From the NCBI GenBank assembly GCA_009746045.1, contig RPFO01000934.1, positions 461,001-525,000 of the forward strand: a DNA stretch of 64,000 nt, given 5' to 3'. Under the pieces are notes generated by a model. The model saw only the letters and a program-made list of their open reading frames with translations, made no database searches and was not told the origin of the DNA. Positions within the stretch are counted from its first letter, which is position 1, and the number at the start of each line of letters is the position of its first letter. The position numbers were made by a program, and so were the translations under genes. This DNA is from Mesostigma viride. Taxonomy: Eukaryota; Streptophyta; Mesostigmatophyceae; Mesostigmatales; Mesostigmataceae. Positions 33,921-45,755 of the stretch are shown piece by piece.

Positions 33921-36900
33921 ATGGCTGGTAGGGCGGGCGCCCCGGTCTCCCCCTCCTTGGTCTGCGAGGTCTGCCGGAGCGGGCACCGCGGGCACCACAT
34001 GTTAGTTTGTGATGCTTGCAATTCCGGGTGGCACTTGCAGTGTCTTACTCCCCGGCTCTACCGGGTCCCGCCGGGCTCCTGGACGTGCCCGCGCTGTCCC
34101 CCCCGGCGGGCCCCCGGGCTGCCCTCCCCGCTGGGTGCTCCGGCCCCCTGCCCCGTGTGCCCCCCTGCCGAGGCCCTCGGGGCGGGCCGTGGCCTGCCCG
34201 ATGGGGCCGCCGTTGCTCGGGCCCTGGCGCCCTCGGCCCCGGGGCCCCACCCGTCGCCTGGCCCCGCCGACGGGGGCGCGGCGCTGTCGCCTGGGCTGGG
34301 CCCGGCCGACCCCCGGCGGGCCTGGCGACCCCGGCGCCCGCCCCCGGCCCCTCGCTCCCCGACGCTCTGGCCTCCCTTCCCCCGGCCGCGGTTGGCCACC
34401 CAGCCGCCACCCCCGTCCTTGCCGCGTGGGACGGCGGCCCCCGGGCCCACGCGTTCACCTCGTGGCCGCCCTCGCACATTGTCGGCGTGGTGGGCCGCGC
34501 CACCTTTTCTTGGGCGTACTGCCCTTTGTTGCTGGACGCGGTCGGGTTGACGGCCGCCTTCCCCTCGCTCCCTAGGCCCCCGGCCTTCCTGGCCCTAGTT
34601 GCGCGGGTGCGGGCGACATTTCTTTCCGCCGCCCCCCCGGTGACGGCCTCGACTCTTTGGGGGTATGTCTTGGAAGGATATCACGCCGGCTGCCGGCTGC
34701 CGTGGCATCTCCCGGCCGCCCGGCAGGAAGAGCTGCTTTCCCTGGACGAGCGGGTGGGTCAGGAGGTGGTCGAGTTCGTCACGGCGGTGGCTCGAGACGC
34801 ACAGGTCTCGGTGCGGGCGGCCTACCTCGCGGGCGGCGCCGACCTGGGCCTCATGTCCCCGCGGCAGCTTCGCCTCTTCTTGGACGCCCAGGCCCCGCCT
34901 CCCGGCCCGGTTGCCAGTGGGGGCTTTCTCATCACCTCCCTCAGCCTGGCGCAGGCCGCCATGCTGCGTGTGGAGTTCGGGGCCCCCATCGCGGTTCAGG
35001 GCGGCCAGGCCATCTTGGTGGACTCGGCCGGGCGCGCCCAGCCCCTAACCGCGGGGACGCCTGTTTCTGCCTTCCTCCACGACATCCTGGAGTTGGCAGG
35101 CATCCCGCACGAATGGCACCCCGCGGCTGACCAACCGGTCGGCATCCTCTCGCGCGCCCAGATTGCTGCTCTCCCGGGTTGCTGGGAGGCCGGCTGGGAC
35201 CCGCCCCCCCCTCATGTCCGGTCCCTTCTGGAGGGGGACGACCCCGAGTCGGGCTCCTGTGCCATCTGCCTTGAGCCCTTCCGGCCGGGGGATGGCTTGT
35301 GTCGCCTGCCCGCGTGCGGCCACACATTCCATCAAGCGTGCATCGCGCGCAGCTTGCTCCACTCCGTGCCGCGCTGCCCGTTGTGCCGGGCTGTTGTGCC
35401 GCCCCCTGGGACTGCGCTTCCTCTCGGCCCGCCCCCGGTCTCGCTGGGTCCCCTGCCGGGTCCCCACCGGGCCCCGGGGCCAGCTGCCTCCCCGACCCCT
35501 CGGCCGCCGCCCCCGGCCTCGTTGCCGGGGCCTGGGGTGGTCGCGGGCGCGCTGGCGAGTCCCCCTGGGAGGGGCGCCGGCGTTCTCGATCCCCCTCCGC
35601 TGGGGGTCTCCCCGGTGGGCACTGCCTCCTCCGTGGCCCCGGCGGGCATGCCGGGCGCTGGTCGGGTCGTGGTGCGCGCGCCTGCCGGCCCGGCTGGGGA
35701 GACGCCGCAGGCCCCACGTCCTGCCTTTGCTGGCGCCGCTCCCCGCCACTCAGCGCCCGCCGACGGCCTTCACCGGTGTGCCGTGCTGCTTCCCACGGGG
35801 TCCCCGTGTGCTGGTGTGTTCCACAACCGTAACCTCCTCTGCCAGCACCTTCGCGCTGTGCACCCCGATCTCGGCGCGGCGGATCTGCAGGCCATGAGCT
35901 GTTACCGGTGCCCGGAAGCTCACTGCCAGCGGGTGTACTCCATTCACGGGCGCGCTCAGCACGCGCGCGCCTGTGTTGCTCAACGGCCCCTCAACCGGCC
36001 AGCAGTCCCGGCCCCCTCCCCCCCTCCCGCCTCGGCTCCCACCGGCTCCCAGCCCCCGCCGCCCGACTACTCGGCCAGTTGGCGTTGGCTTGACACGGTT
36101 CCCTGGGATGCATGCGCCATCAACCCGACGTCTACCCTGACCGACCTCCCCCACCGCGCGCGTAGCCTTTTCGCGCAATGTGCAATCGTTTCTCTCCGGC
36201 GCATGCACGCCGCTCCGGACGACCCGCTGGGCTTTAAACTGCACATGGTGACCCCCCGCCTGCTCCTCACCCCTCTCGGGCGTGGTGTGCGCGGCCTCCA
36301 GGGTGCGGTTATTGCCCGTTGCCGACGCTTTCTGCAGGGGGACTGGGAGGGGCTGTTTGGCGTGCCGCCCCCGCGCACGGCCCGGCTGTCGGGGGAGGTC
36401 AACTTCGAGCGGGTGGCCGCCGACGTCATCCGCCTCGTCCGCGAGGGGCAGCTCAGCCGGGCCATGACCCGCTTGGAAATGGCCAAGCTGGCCCCCGCCA
36501 ATGCGGCTACCCTGGCGGCCTTGGAGGCTCTTCACCCTGCGGAGCCCGGATTCCAGCTGCCCGTGCCGGACCCCCTGCCGGCCCCCCTCCGGCTGGACCG
36601 CGACTGCTTCCTGGAGGTGATGCGTGCGGTCCCGCGGGCTTCCTCTACCGGGCCGTCGGGCTGGCGCTACGAGCACTTGGAGGTCCTGGTGGGGCATGGG
36701 GGCGAGGACATTCTCTTTGACACCCTCATTGACCTGGCGGCTGGTCGCGTTCCTCCCGCTGCGCGCGAGTGGTTAGCGGGCGCTCGCCTCCTCGCTCTGC
36801 TCAAGGGTGTCTTGCCCCCCCCGAGGGCAAGGTGCGCCCGATCGCCTGCGGTGAGGTGCTCCGCAAGCTCGTGGGCAAAGTGATCTGCCGCCAAAAGGCG

Positions 36901-38979
36901 CCCGAGCTCCGTGCCTTTTTCTGCCCGCCCCTCGCAGCGGGTGAGACCTCGGTGGCGGCCCAGCTGGGGGTGACGACTCCAGGCGGGGCGGATATCCTCA
37001 TCCATTCGGTGCAGGCCTACCTCGAGGCCCACCCCACCCACGCTGTCGTCAAGGTCGACTGCCACAACGCGTTCAACAGTCTGTCCCGCGCCAGCATGTT
37101 TGCGGCCGTCATGGAGTCCTTCGAGGACTTGTACGCTTGGACAGCCGTGTGCTACGGCCAGCCCGGCCAACTGGTTCACATCATGGAGGACGGCACTCGC
37201 GGCGGCCTGCTGTCGCGGTCGGGCACCCAGCAAGGGGACCCCCTGGGACCCCTGTACTTTGCCGCCCCCCTCCAGGGTTGCCTCCAAGCGGTCCATGCTG
37301 CCCACCCGGCGGTCGCTATTCAGGCCTACTTGGATGATATCTACCTTCTGGGCCCTGTGCCGGACACCACCGCGGCTCTGCTGGCACTGCAGACCGCGGT
37401 GGCCGACATCAACCTCCAGTTGACCCTGGCCAAGTGCGCGGTGTACTCGCCCCAAGGTGATTGCTCCGGCTTTCCGCCCCAGCTCTTGGGCCGGGACGAG
37501 CGCCTCCATGGGTTGGATGTCCTCGGCGTTCCGGTTGGCGACCCCGCGTTTGTCATCGATGCTCTGCGGGCCGCCCTCGAGGCACGCACTGAGGTACTGC
37601 CCTTGATTGCGCGCCTTCATGATTCGCAGACCAAGGGTCTGCTTCTGTGGTTTTGCGCTCACCCTCGCGTCGTTCACTGGCTCCGGGGCGCTCTTCCGGC
37701 TCAGGTCCGGCTGGCCGCCGAGGGCCACGACGAACGCATCCAGTCGGCCTTGGCGCAGCTGGTCCCGGGCCCCGACCTCCCGCCACATGCTATTCGCATT
37801 GCCTCCCTGCCTGCACGGATGGGTGGCTGCGGTCTGACTCGTGCCGCCCGGCTGGCCCCAGCAGCATTTTTGGGCTCCGTCGCTCAGTCGTGGGCGGAAA
37901 GCTGCCGGCTCCTGCCCCTTTTGGCAACGGCAGCGCCTGACCTCCTGGACCCCAGCAGCCCTTTGCCCTTCGTCACCGCCATCCAGGAGGCCTATGCTGA
38001 GATCCAGCAGGCCTGTTCTCCCGTCCGTGCCGCTCAGGCGGTACAGCGCCACCTCCCTCGCGGCACTCCCTCGGTCGCCTCCGTTCAATCTCCCGCCGCA
38101 TTCCCTGCTCGCGTCATCGATAAACACCAGAAAACCTACGCGGGTATTCTGCACACGGCTGATTGGATTGCTCTTTTCGCGGACCTCAACGCCCAGGGAC
38201 GTGCGTGGCTGTTCTCGCTTTCCTTGCGGAGTGTGGGCTCGGCGTACCTTCGTGCTCTTCCCATGGCCCCCCCATTCGCCTTGGCTCCCAGCCACTACTC
38301 GGTGGCGCTCCGGCACCAGCTATTTGCCCCGCAGCCTCTTGTTCCGGCCGGGCGGCCTTGTGGTAGCTGTGGGCAGCCGCTGGATCCCACGGGGACTCAC
38401 TACCTTGCCTGCATGGGGGGCCAACAGAATCAGAATTGGTATTTGTATTTGCACACTGTCCTCCTGACGGTGGTGCTCGCCATGATTCGGTCGGTTTTCC
38501 CCCACGCGAACATCCGGTCCGAGGATGCGGATGGCGCTGCCTTCTATTCCCCCAACCACCGGCCTGACATCGTGGTGCTGGACTTTGAGGGGGGTGGCCG
38601 GCATCTGCTTATTGACGTTTCGGTGGCGCGGCCCTTGGCTCTTAGCCACGTGGCTGGGGCCTCCCTCACGGCAGGTTACACGGCGGACCGGGCGGAGCGG
38701 GCCAAGCTCCTGGCCTACGGCGACGTCGGGCACCATCGTGTGGTGCCCTTTGTCCTGGAGGAGTTTGGGGCCATGGGGCCCCTGACCTCCGCCTTCTTCA
38801 AGGAGTGTTGCCGGCTCCGGGAGGACCGGCTGGACCTAGAGGGCCAGCGGGCCCCATGGTCGGCGCGGACCTGGACGTCATATTGGCGTCAGCGCTTGTC
38901 GGTGGCGCTGACTCGGGCCATGGCTGACATCATGCTCCGCCGTACGCGGGCTGATTTTGCGGTGCAGCAGGGCTATTAG
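33921..38979 (+). CDS. LINE polyprotein: PHD, RING-H2, Zn fingers, RT, CCHC, RLE
   Basis: About 1,690 residues if two one-base deficits are allowed, one somewhere in the Pro-rich region about 34100-34450 and one at the C8 run 36815-36822. Order: PHD finger (CEVC...CDAC..GWHLQC...CPRC, ~14-60); Pro-rich linker; RING-H2 (CAIC...CGHTFHQAC...CPLC, ~446-492); two C2H2/CCHC-like fingers (35787-35972); reverse transcriptase with VKVDCHNAFNSL (motif A), SGTQQGDPLGP and YLDD (motif C, 37328-37339); CCHC knuckle CGSCGQPLDPTGTHYLAC; restriction-like endonuclease with RPDIVVLDFEGGGRHLLIDV; and a conserved end RRTRADFAVQQGY. Order Zn fingers-RT-CCHC-RLE is that of R2/R4-type elements, which nick a target and prime reverse transcription there. 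The PHD plus RING N-terminus is unusual. Confidence 0.85.
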
Positions 38980-39115
38980 GTTCCTCCCGTTAGGCGTTTC
39001 CATTGGTCTTATCGTAGTATAGAGCTTTGACATGGCTCTGTATATAGGTTTATAGCTGGGCGTTTGCTTTGGTTTGAGTGATTTCACTCTGCTGTAAGTA
39101 ATTATATTTTTAATA
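33921..39115 (+). mobile_element. RLE-class LINE family A, near full-length copy A7
   Basis: The longest copy in the window: a single long ORF (two one-base frame breaks), a ~135-bp 3' UTR and the TAATTATATTTTTAATATATA tail. Other copies are 5'-truncated versions of it. The true 5' end and any 5' UTR are not defined, since diverged 173-bp repeats lie directly upstream. Confidence 0.9.
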
Positions 39116-39147
39116 TATATATACAATGACATTATGAATATATATAC
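39116..39147. other. TA-rich linker
   Basis: ATATATATACAATGACATTATGAATATATATAC-like junction between copies A7 and A8. Confidence 0.7.
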
Positions 39148-39992
39148 ATTCGCCTTGGCTCCCAGCCACTACTCGGTGGCGCTCCGGCACCAGCTATTTG
39201 CCCCGCAGCCTCTTGTTCCGGCCGGGCGGCCTTGTGGTAGCTGTGGGCAGCCGCTGGATCCCACGGGGACTCACTACCTTGCCTGCATGGGGGGCCAACA
39301 GAATCAGAATTGGTATTTGTATTTGCACACTGTCCTCCTGACGGTGGTGCTCGCCATGATTCGGTCGGTTTTCCCCCACGCGAACATCCGGTCCGAGGAT
39401 GCGGATGGCGCTGCCTTCTATTCCCCCAACCACCGGCCTGACATCGTGGTGCTGGACTTTGAGGGGGGTGGCCGGCATCTGCTTATCGACGTTTCGGTGG
39501 CGCGGCCCTTGGCTCTTAGCCACGTGGCTGGGGCCTCCCTCACGGCAGGTTACACGGCGGACCGGGCGGAGCGGGCCAAGCTCCTGGCCTACGGTGACGT
39601 CGGGCACCATCGTGTGGTGCCCTTTGTCCTGGAGGAGTTTGGGGCCATGGGGCCCCTGACCTCCGCCTTCTTCAAGGAGTGTTGCCGGCTCCGGGAGGAC
39701 CGGCTGGACCTGGAGGGCCAGCGGGCCCCATGGTCGGCGCGGACCTGGACGTCATATTGGCGTCAGCGCTTGTCGGTGGCGCTGACTCGGGCCATGGCTG
39801 ACATCATGCTCCGCCGTACGCGGGCTGATTTTGCGGTGCAGCAGGGCTATTAGGTTCCTCCCGTTAGGAGTTTCCATTGGTCTTATCGTAGTATAGAGAT
39901 TTGACATGGCTCTGTATAGAGGTTTATAGCTGGGCGTTTGCTTTGGTTTGAGTGATTTCACTCTGCTGTAAGTAATTATATTATTAATATAT
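39148..39992 (+). mobile_element. RLE-LINE family A, 5'-truncated copy A8
   Basis: Head-to-tail behind A7. It starts at the position equivalent to 38273, has an intact frame to the stop at 39851-39853, and carries the 3' UTR. A few substitutions relative to A7. Confidence 0.92.
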
Positions 39993-39995
39993 ATT

Positions 39996-40080
39996 CATTG
40001 AGAATGATAGATTACGGAGGTGAGATAGGCATGCAACATAAGGAAAAACCCGATAACTGGGAGAATAACCCTGAAGAAAT
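39996..40080 (-). mobile_element. RLE-LINE family B 3'-tail fragment (B3)
   Basis: Matches 23274-23360 (ATTGAGAATGATAGATTACG...), minus-strand tail of family B. Confidence 0.8.
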
Positions 40081-40130
40081 ATTAATATATATACAATGAA
40101 TATATATACATTACAATATATATTAAAAAT

Positions 40131-40735
40131 CATCCGGTCCGAGGATGCGGATGGCGCTGCCTTCTATTCCCCCAACCACCGGCCTGACATCGTGGTGCTG
40201 GACTTTGAGGGGGGTGGCCGGCATCTGCTTATTGACGTTTCGGTGGCGCGGCCCTTGGCTCTTAGCCACGTGGCTGGGGCCTCCCTCACGGCAGGTTACA
40301 CGGCGGACCGGGCGGAGCGGGCCAAGCTCCTGGCCTACGGCGACGTCGGGCACCATCGTGTGGTGCCCTTTGTCCTGGAGGAGTTTGGGGCCATGGGGCC
40401 CCTGACCTCCGCCTTCTTCAAGGAGTGTTGCCGGCTCCGGGAGGACCGGCTGGACCTGGAGGGCCAGCGGGCCCCATGGTCGGCGCGGACCTGGACGTCA
40501 TATTGGCGTCAGCGCTTGTCGGTGGCGCTGACTCGGGCCATGGCGGACATCATGCTCCGCCGTACGCGGGCTGATTTTGCGGTGCAGCAGGGCTATTAGG
40601 TTCCTCCCGTTAGGCGTTTCCATTGGTCTTATCGTAGTATAGAGCTTTGACATGGCTCTGTATATAGGTTTATAGCTGGGCGTTTGCTTTGGTTTGAGTG
40701 ATTTCACTCTGCTGTAAGTAATTATATTTTTAATA
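40131..40735 (+). mobile_element. RLE-LINE family A, 5'-truncated copy A9
   Basis: Starts at CATCCGGTCCGAGG, open to the stop, complete 3' UTR. Tail-to-tail with A10. Confidence 0.92.
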
Positions 40736-40740
40736 TATAT

Positions 40741-41220
40741 ATTAAAAATATAATTACTTACAGCAGAGTGAAATCACTCAAACCAAAGCAAACGCCCAGC
40801 TATAAACCTATATACAGAGCCATGTCAAAGCTCTATACTACGATAAGACCAATGGAAACGCCTAACGGGAGGAACCTAATAGCCCTGCTGCACCGCAAAA
40901 TCAGCCCGCGTACGGCGGAGCATGATGTCCGCCATGGCCCGAGTCAGCGCCACCGACAAGCGCTGACGCCAATATGACGTCCAGGTCCGCGCCGACCATG
41001 GGGCCCGCTGGCCCTCCAGGTCCAGCCGGTCCTCCCGGAGCCGGCAACACTCCTTGAAGAAGGCGGAGGTCAGGGGCCCCATGGCCCCAAACTCCTCCAG
41101 GACAAAGGGCACCACACGATGGTGCCCGACGTCGCCGTAGGCCAGGAGCTTGGCCCGCTCCGCCCGGTCCGCCGTGTAACCTGCCGTGAGGGAGGCCCCA
41201 GCCACGTGGCTAAGAGCCAA
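40741..41220 (-). mobile_element. RLE-LINE family A, 5'-truncated copy A10
   Basis: Minus-strand 3' end. Its truncated 5' side meets the linker TATACATTACAATATATAT (41225-41243). It shares the substitution GTCCGCCATGG/CCATGGCGGAC with A9 and A13. Confidence 0.92.
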
Positions 41221-41243
41221 TATATATACATTACAATATATAT

Positions 41244-42638
41244 ACGACGAACGCATCCAGTCGGCCTTGGCGCAGCTGGTCCCGGGCCCCGACCTCCCGC
41301 CACATGCTATTCGCATTGCCTCCCTGCCTGCACGGATGGGTGGCTGCGGTCTGACTCGTGCCGCCCGGCTGGCCCCAGCAGCATTTTTGGGCTCCGTCGC
41401 TCAGTCGTGGGCGGAAAGCTGCCGGCTCCTGCCCCTTTTGGCAACAGCAGCGCCTGACCTCCTGGACCCCAGCAGCCCTTTGCCCTTCGTCACCGCCATC
41501 CAGGAGGCCTATGCTGAGATCCAGCAGGCCTGTTCTCCCGTCCGTGCCGCTCAGGCGGTACAGCGCCACCTCCCTCGCGGCACTCCCTCGGTCGCCTCCG
41601 TTCAATCTCCCGCCGCATTCCCTGCTCGCGTCATCGATAAACACCAGAAAACCTACGCGGGTATTCTGCACACGGCTGATTGGATTGCTCTTTTCGCGGA
41701 CCTCAACGCCCAGGGACGTGCGTGGCTGTTCTCGCTTTCCTTGCGGAGTGTGGGCTCGGCGTACCTTCGTGCTCTTCCCATGGCCCCCCCATTCGCCTTG
41801 GCTCCCAGCCACTACTCGGTGGCGCTCCGGCACCTGCTATTTGCCCCGCAGCCTCTTGTTCCGGCCGGGCGGCCTTGTGGTAGCTGTGGGCAGCCGCTGG
41901 ATCCCACGGGGACTCACTACCTTGCCTGCATGGGGGGCCAACAGAATCAGAATTGGTATTTGTATTTGCACACTGTCCTCCTGACGGTGGTGCTCGCCAT
42001 GATCCGGTCGGTTTTCCCCCACGCGAACATCCGGTCCGAGGATGCGGATGGCGCTGCCTTCTATTCCCCCAACCACCGGCCTGACATCGTGGTGCTGGAC
42101 TTTGAGGGGGTGGCCGGCATCTGCTTATTGACGTTTCGGTGGCGCGGCCCTTGGCTCTTAGCCACGTGGCTGGGGCCTCCCTCACGGCAGGTTACACCGC
42201 GGACCGGGCGGAGCGGGCCAAGCTCCTGGCCTACGGCGACGTCGGGCACCATCGTGTGGTGCCCTTTGTCCTGGAGGAGTTTGGGGCCATGGGGCCCCTG
42301 ACCTCCGCCTTCTTCAAGGAGTGTTGCCGGCTCCGGGAGGACCGGCTGGACCTGGAGGGCCAGCGGGCCCCATGGTCGGCGCGGACCTGGACGTCATATT
42401 GGCGTCAGCGCTTGTCGGTGGCGCTGACTCGGGCCATGGCTGACATCATGCTCCGCCGTACGCGGGCTGATTTTGCGGTGCAGCAGGGCTATTAGTAGGT
42501 TCCTCCCGTTAGGCGTTTCCATTGGTCTTATCGTAGTATAGAGCTTTGACATGGCTCTGTATATAGGTTTATAGCTGGGCGTTTGCTTTGGTTTGAGTGA
42601 TTTCACTCTGCTGTAAGTAATTATATTTTTAATATATA
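41244..42638 (+). mobile_element. RLE-LINE family A, 5'-truncated copy A11
   Basis: Starts at ACGACGAACGC (equivalent to ~37728). One G is missing from the G6 run at 42105-42110, which breaks the frame in the endonuclease. The same variant occurs in A13. Confidence 0.92.
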
Positions 42639-42650
42639 TTCATTATATAT

Positions 42651-42980
42651 ATTTAAAAAATATAATTACTTACAACAGAGTGAAATCACTCAAACCAAAG
42701 CAAACGCCCAGCTATAAACCTATAATATACAGAGCCATGTCAAAGCTCTATACTACGATAAGACCAATGGAAACGCCTAACGGGAGGAACCTAATAGCCC
42801 TGCTGCACCGCAAAATCAGCCCGCGTACGGCGGAGCATGATGTCAGCCATGGCCCGAGTCAGCGCCACCGACAAGCGCAATATGACGTCCAGGTCCGCGC
42901 CGACCATGGGGCCCGCTGGCCCTCCAGGTCCAGCCGGTCCTCCCGGAGCCGGCAACACTCCTTGAAGAAGGCGGAGGTCA
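42651..42980 (-). mobile_element. RLE-LINE family A, 5'-truncated copy A12
   Basis: Minus-strand 3' end with a small internal deletion of CTGACGC near 42878 and an insertion in the 3' UTR near 42723. Confidence 0.9.
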
Positions 42981-42990
42981 TTATATATAT

Positions 42991-43922
42991 CGCTTTCCTT
43001 GCGGGGGCTGTTCTCGCTTTCCTTGCGGAGTGTGGGCTCGGCGTACCTTCGTGCTCTTCCCATGGCCCCCCCATTCGCCTTGGCTCCCAGCCACTACTCG
43101 GTGGCGCTCCGGCACCAGCTATTTGCCCCGCAGCCTCTTGTTCCGGCCGGGCGGCCTTGTGGTAGCTGTGGGCAGCCGCTGGATCCCACGGGGACTCACT
43201 ACCTTGCCTGCATGGGGGGCCAACAGAATCAGAATTGGTATTTGTATTTGCACACTGTCCTCCTGACGGTGGTGCTCGCCATGATTCGGTCGGTTTTCCC
43301 CCACGCGAACATCCGGTCCGAGGATGCGGATGGCGCTGCCTTCTATTCCCCCAACCACCGGCCTGACATCGTGGTGCTGGACTTTGAGGGGGTGGCCGGC
43401 ATCTGCTTATTGACGTTTCGGTGGCGCGGCCCTTGGCTCTTAGCCACGTGGCTGGGGCCTCCCTCACGGCAGGTTACACGGCGGACCGGGCGGAGCGGAC
43501 CAAGCTCCTGGCCTACGGCGACGTCGGGCACCATCGTGTGGTGCCCTTTGTCCTGGAGGAGTTTGGGGCCATGGGGCCCCTGACCTCCGCCTTCTTCAAG
43601 GAGTGTTGCCGGCTCCGGGAGGACCGGCTGGACCTGGAGGGCCAGCGGGCCCCATGGTCGGCGCGGACCTGGACGTCATATTGGCGTCAGCGCTTGTCGG
43701 TGGCGCTGACTCGGGCCATGGCGGACATCATGCTCCGCCGTACGCGGGCTGATTTTGCGGTGCAGCAGGGCTATTAGGTTCCTCCCGTTAGGCGTTTCCA
43801 TTGGTCTTATCGTACTTCGTAGTATAGAGCTTTGACATGGCTCTGTATATAGGTTTATAGCTGGGCGTTTGCTTTGGTTTGAGTGATTTCACTCTGCTGT
43901 AAGTAATTATATTTTTAATATA
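42991..43922 (+). mobile_element. RLE-LINE family A, 5'-truncated copy A13
   Basis: The 5' end carries a duplicated CGCTTTCCTTGCGG (42991 and about 43014), as from template switching at the end of reverse transcription. It has the G5 frameshift variant shared with A11 and an ACTTCGT insertion at 43814. Confidence 0.9.
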
Positions 43923-43939
43923 TATATATACATCATTAT

Positions 43940-44618
43940 ATATATTAAAAATATAATTACTTACAGCAGAGTGAAATCACTCAAACCAAAGCAAACGCCC
44001 AGCTATAAACCTATATACAGAGCCATGTCAAAGCTCTATACTACGATAAGACCAATGGAAACGCCTAACGGGAGGAACCTAATAGCCCTGCTGCACCGCA
44101 AAATCAGCCCGCGTACGGCGGAGCATGATGTCAGCCATGGCCCGAGTCAGCGCCACCGACAAGCGCTGACGCCAATATGACGTCCAGGTCCGCGCCGACC
44201 ATGGGGCCCGCTGGCCCTCCAGGTCCAGCCGATCCTCCCGGAGCCGGCAACACTCCTTGAAGAAGGCGGAGGTCAGGGGCCCCATGGCCCCAAACTCCTC
44301 CAGGACAAAGGGCACCACACGATGGTGCCCGACGTCGCCGTAGGCCAGGAGCTTGGCCCGCTCCGCCCGGTCCGCCGTGTAACCTGCCGTGAGGGAGGCC
44401 CCAGCCACGTGGCTAAGAGCCAAGGGCCGCGCCACCGAAACGTCAATAAGCAGATGCCGGCCACCCCCCTCAAAGTCCAGCACCACGATGTCAGGCCGGT
44501 GGTTGGGGGAATAGAAGGCAGCGCCATCCGCATCCTCGGACCGGATGTTCGCGTGGGGGAAAACCGACCGAATCATGGCGAGCACCACCGTCAGGAGGAC
44601 AGTGTGCAAATACAAATC
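43940..44618 (-). mobile_element. RLE-LINE family A, 5'-truncated copy A14
   Basis: Minus-strand copy, intact frame. It shares the CCGATCCTCC variant with A15. Confidence 0.92.
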
Positions 44619-44626
44619 ATTATATA

Positions 44627-44761
44627 TATTCATTGAGAATGATAGATTACGGAGGTGAGATAGGCATGCAACATAAGGAAAAACCCGATAACTGGGAGAA
44701 TAACCCTGAAGAAATTAATAGTAATCTGACACAGACATCCAAGGATCACGCCAGCGGCACA
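44627..44761 (-). mobile_element. RLE-LINE family B 3'-tail fragment (B4)
   Basis: Matches 23273-23410 of family B. Bounded on both sides by ATCATTATATATA. Confidence 0.82.
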
Positions 44762-44769
44762 TCATTATA

Positions 44770-45576
44770 TATATATTAAAAATATAATTACTTACAGCAG
44801 AGTGAAATCACTCAAACCAAAGCAAACGCCCAGCTATAAACCTATATACAGAGCCATGTCAAAGCTCTATACTACGATAAGACCAATGGAAACGCCTAAC
44901 GGGAGGAACCTAATAGCCCTGCTGCACCGCAAAATCAGCCCGCGTACGGCGGAGCATGATGTCAGCCATGGCCCGAGTCAGCGCCACCGACAAGCGCTGA
45001 CGCCAATATGACGTCCAGGTCCGCGCCGACCATGGGGCCCGCTGGCCCTCCAGGTCCAGCCGATCCTCCCGGAGCCGGCAACACTCCTTGAAGAAGGCGG
45101 AGGTCAGGGGCCCCATGGCCCCAAACTCCTCCAGGACAAAGGGCACCACACGATGGTGCCCGACGTCGCCGTAGGCCAGGAGCTTGGCCCGCTCCGCCCG
45201 GTCCGCCGTGTAACCTGCCGTGAGGGAGGCCCCAGCCACGTGGCTAAGAGCCAAGGGCCGCGCCACCGAAACGTCAATAAGCAGATGCCGGCCACCCCCC
45301 TCAAAGTCCAGCACCACGATGTCAGGCCGGTGGTTGGGGGAATAGAAGGCAGCGCCATCCGCATCCTCGGACCGGATGTTCGCGTGGGGGAAAACCGACC
45401 GAATCATGGCGAGCACCACCGTCAGGAGGACAGTGTGCAAATACAAATACCAATTCTGATTCTGTTGGCCCCCCATGCAGGCAAGGTAGTGAGTCCCCGT
45501 GGGATCCAGCGGCTGCCCACAGCTACCACAAGGCCGCCCGGCCGGAACAAGAGGCTGCGGGGCAAATAGCTGGTGC
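44770..45576 (-). mobile_element. RLE-LINE family A, 5'-truncated copy A15
   Basis: Minus-strand copy, intact frame from GGQQNQNWYLYLHT to the stop. Linker ATCATTATATATA on both sides. Confidence 0.92.
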
Positions 45577-45596
45577 GATTATATCATTATATATAT

Positions 45597-45755
45597 GCGG
45601 TGCAGCAGGGCTATTAGGTTCCTCCGTTAGGCGTTTCCATTGGTCTTATCGTAGTATAGAGCTTTGACATGGCTCTGTATATAGGTTTATAGCTGGGCGT
45701 TTGCTTTGGTTTGAGTGATTTCACTCTGCTGTAAGTAATTATATTTTTAAAATAT
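45597..45755 (+). mobile_element. RLE-LINE family A, 3'-end-only copy A16
   Basis: About 160 bp beginning at GCGGTGCAGCAGGGC: the last codons plus 3' UTR and tail. Confidence 0.9.

Noticed and set aside
34941-38316. Long minus-strand frames (258, 315 and 549 codons) opposite the LINE ORF
   Set aside because: Antisense shadows of a GC-rich coding sequence. The plus strand has the RT, PHD, RING and RLE motifs.
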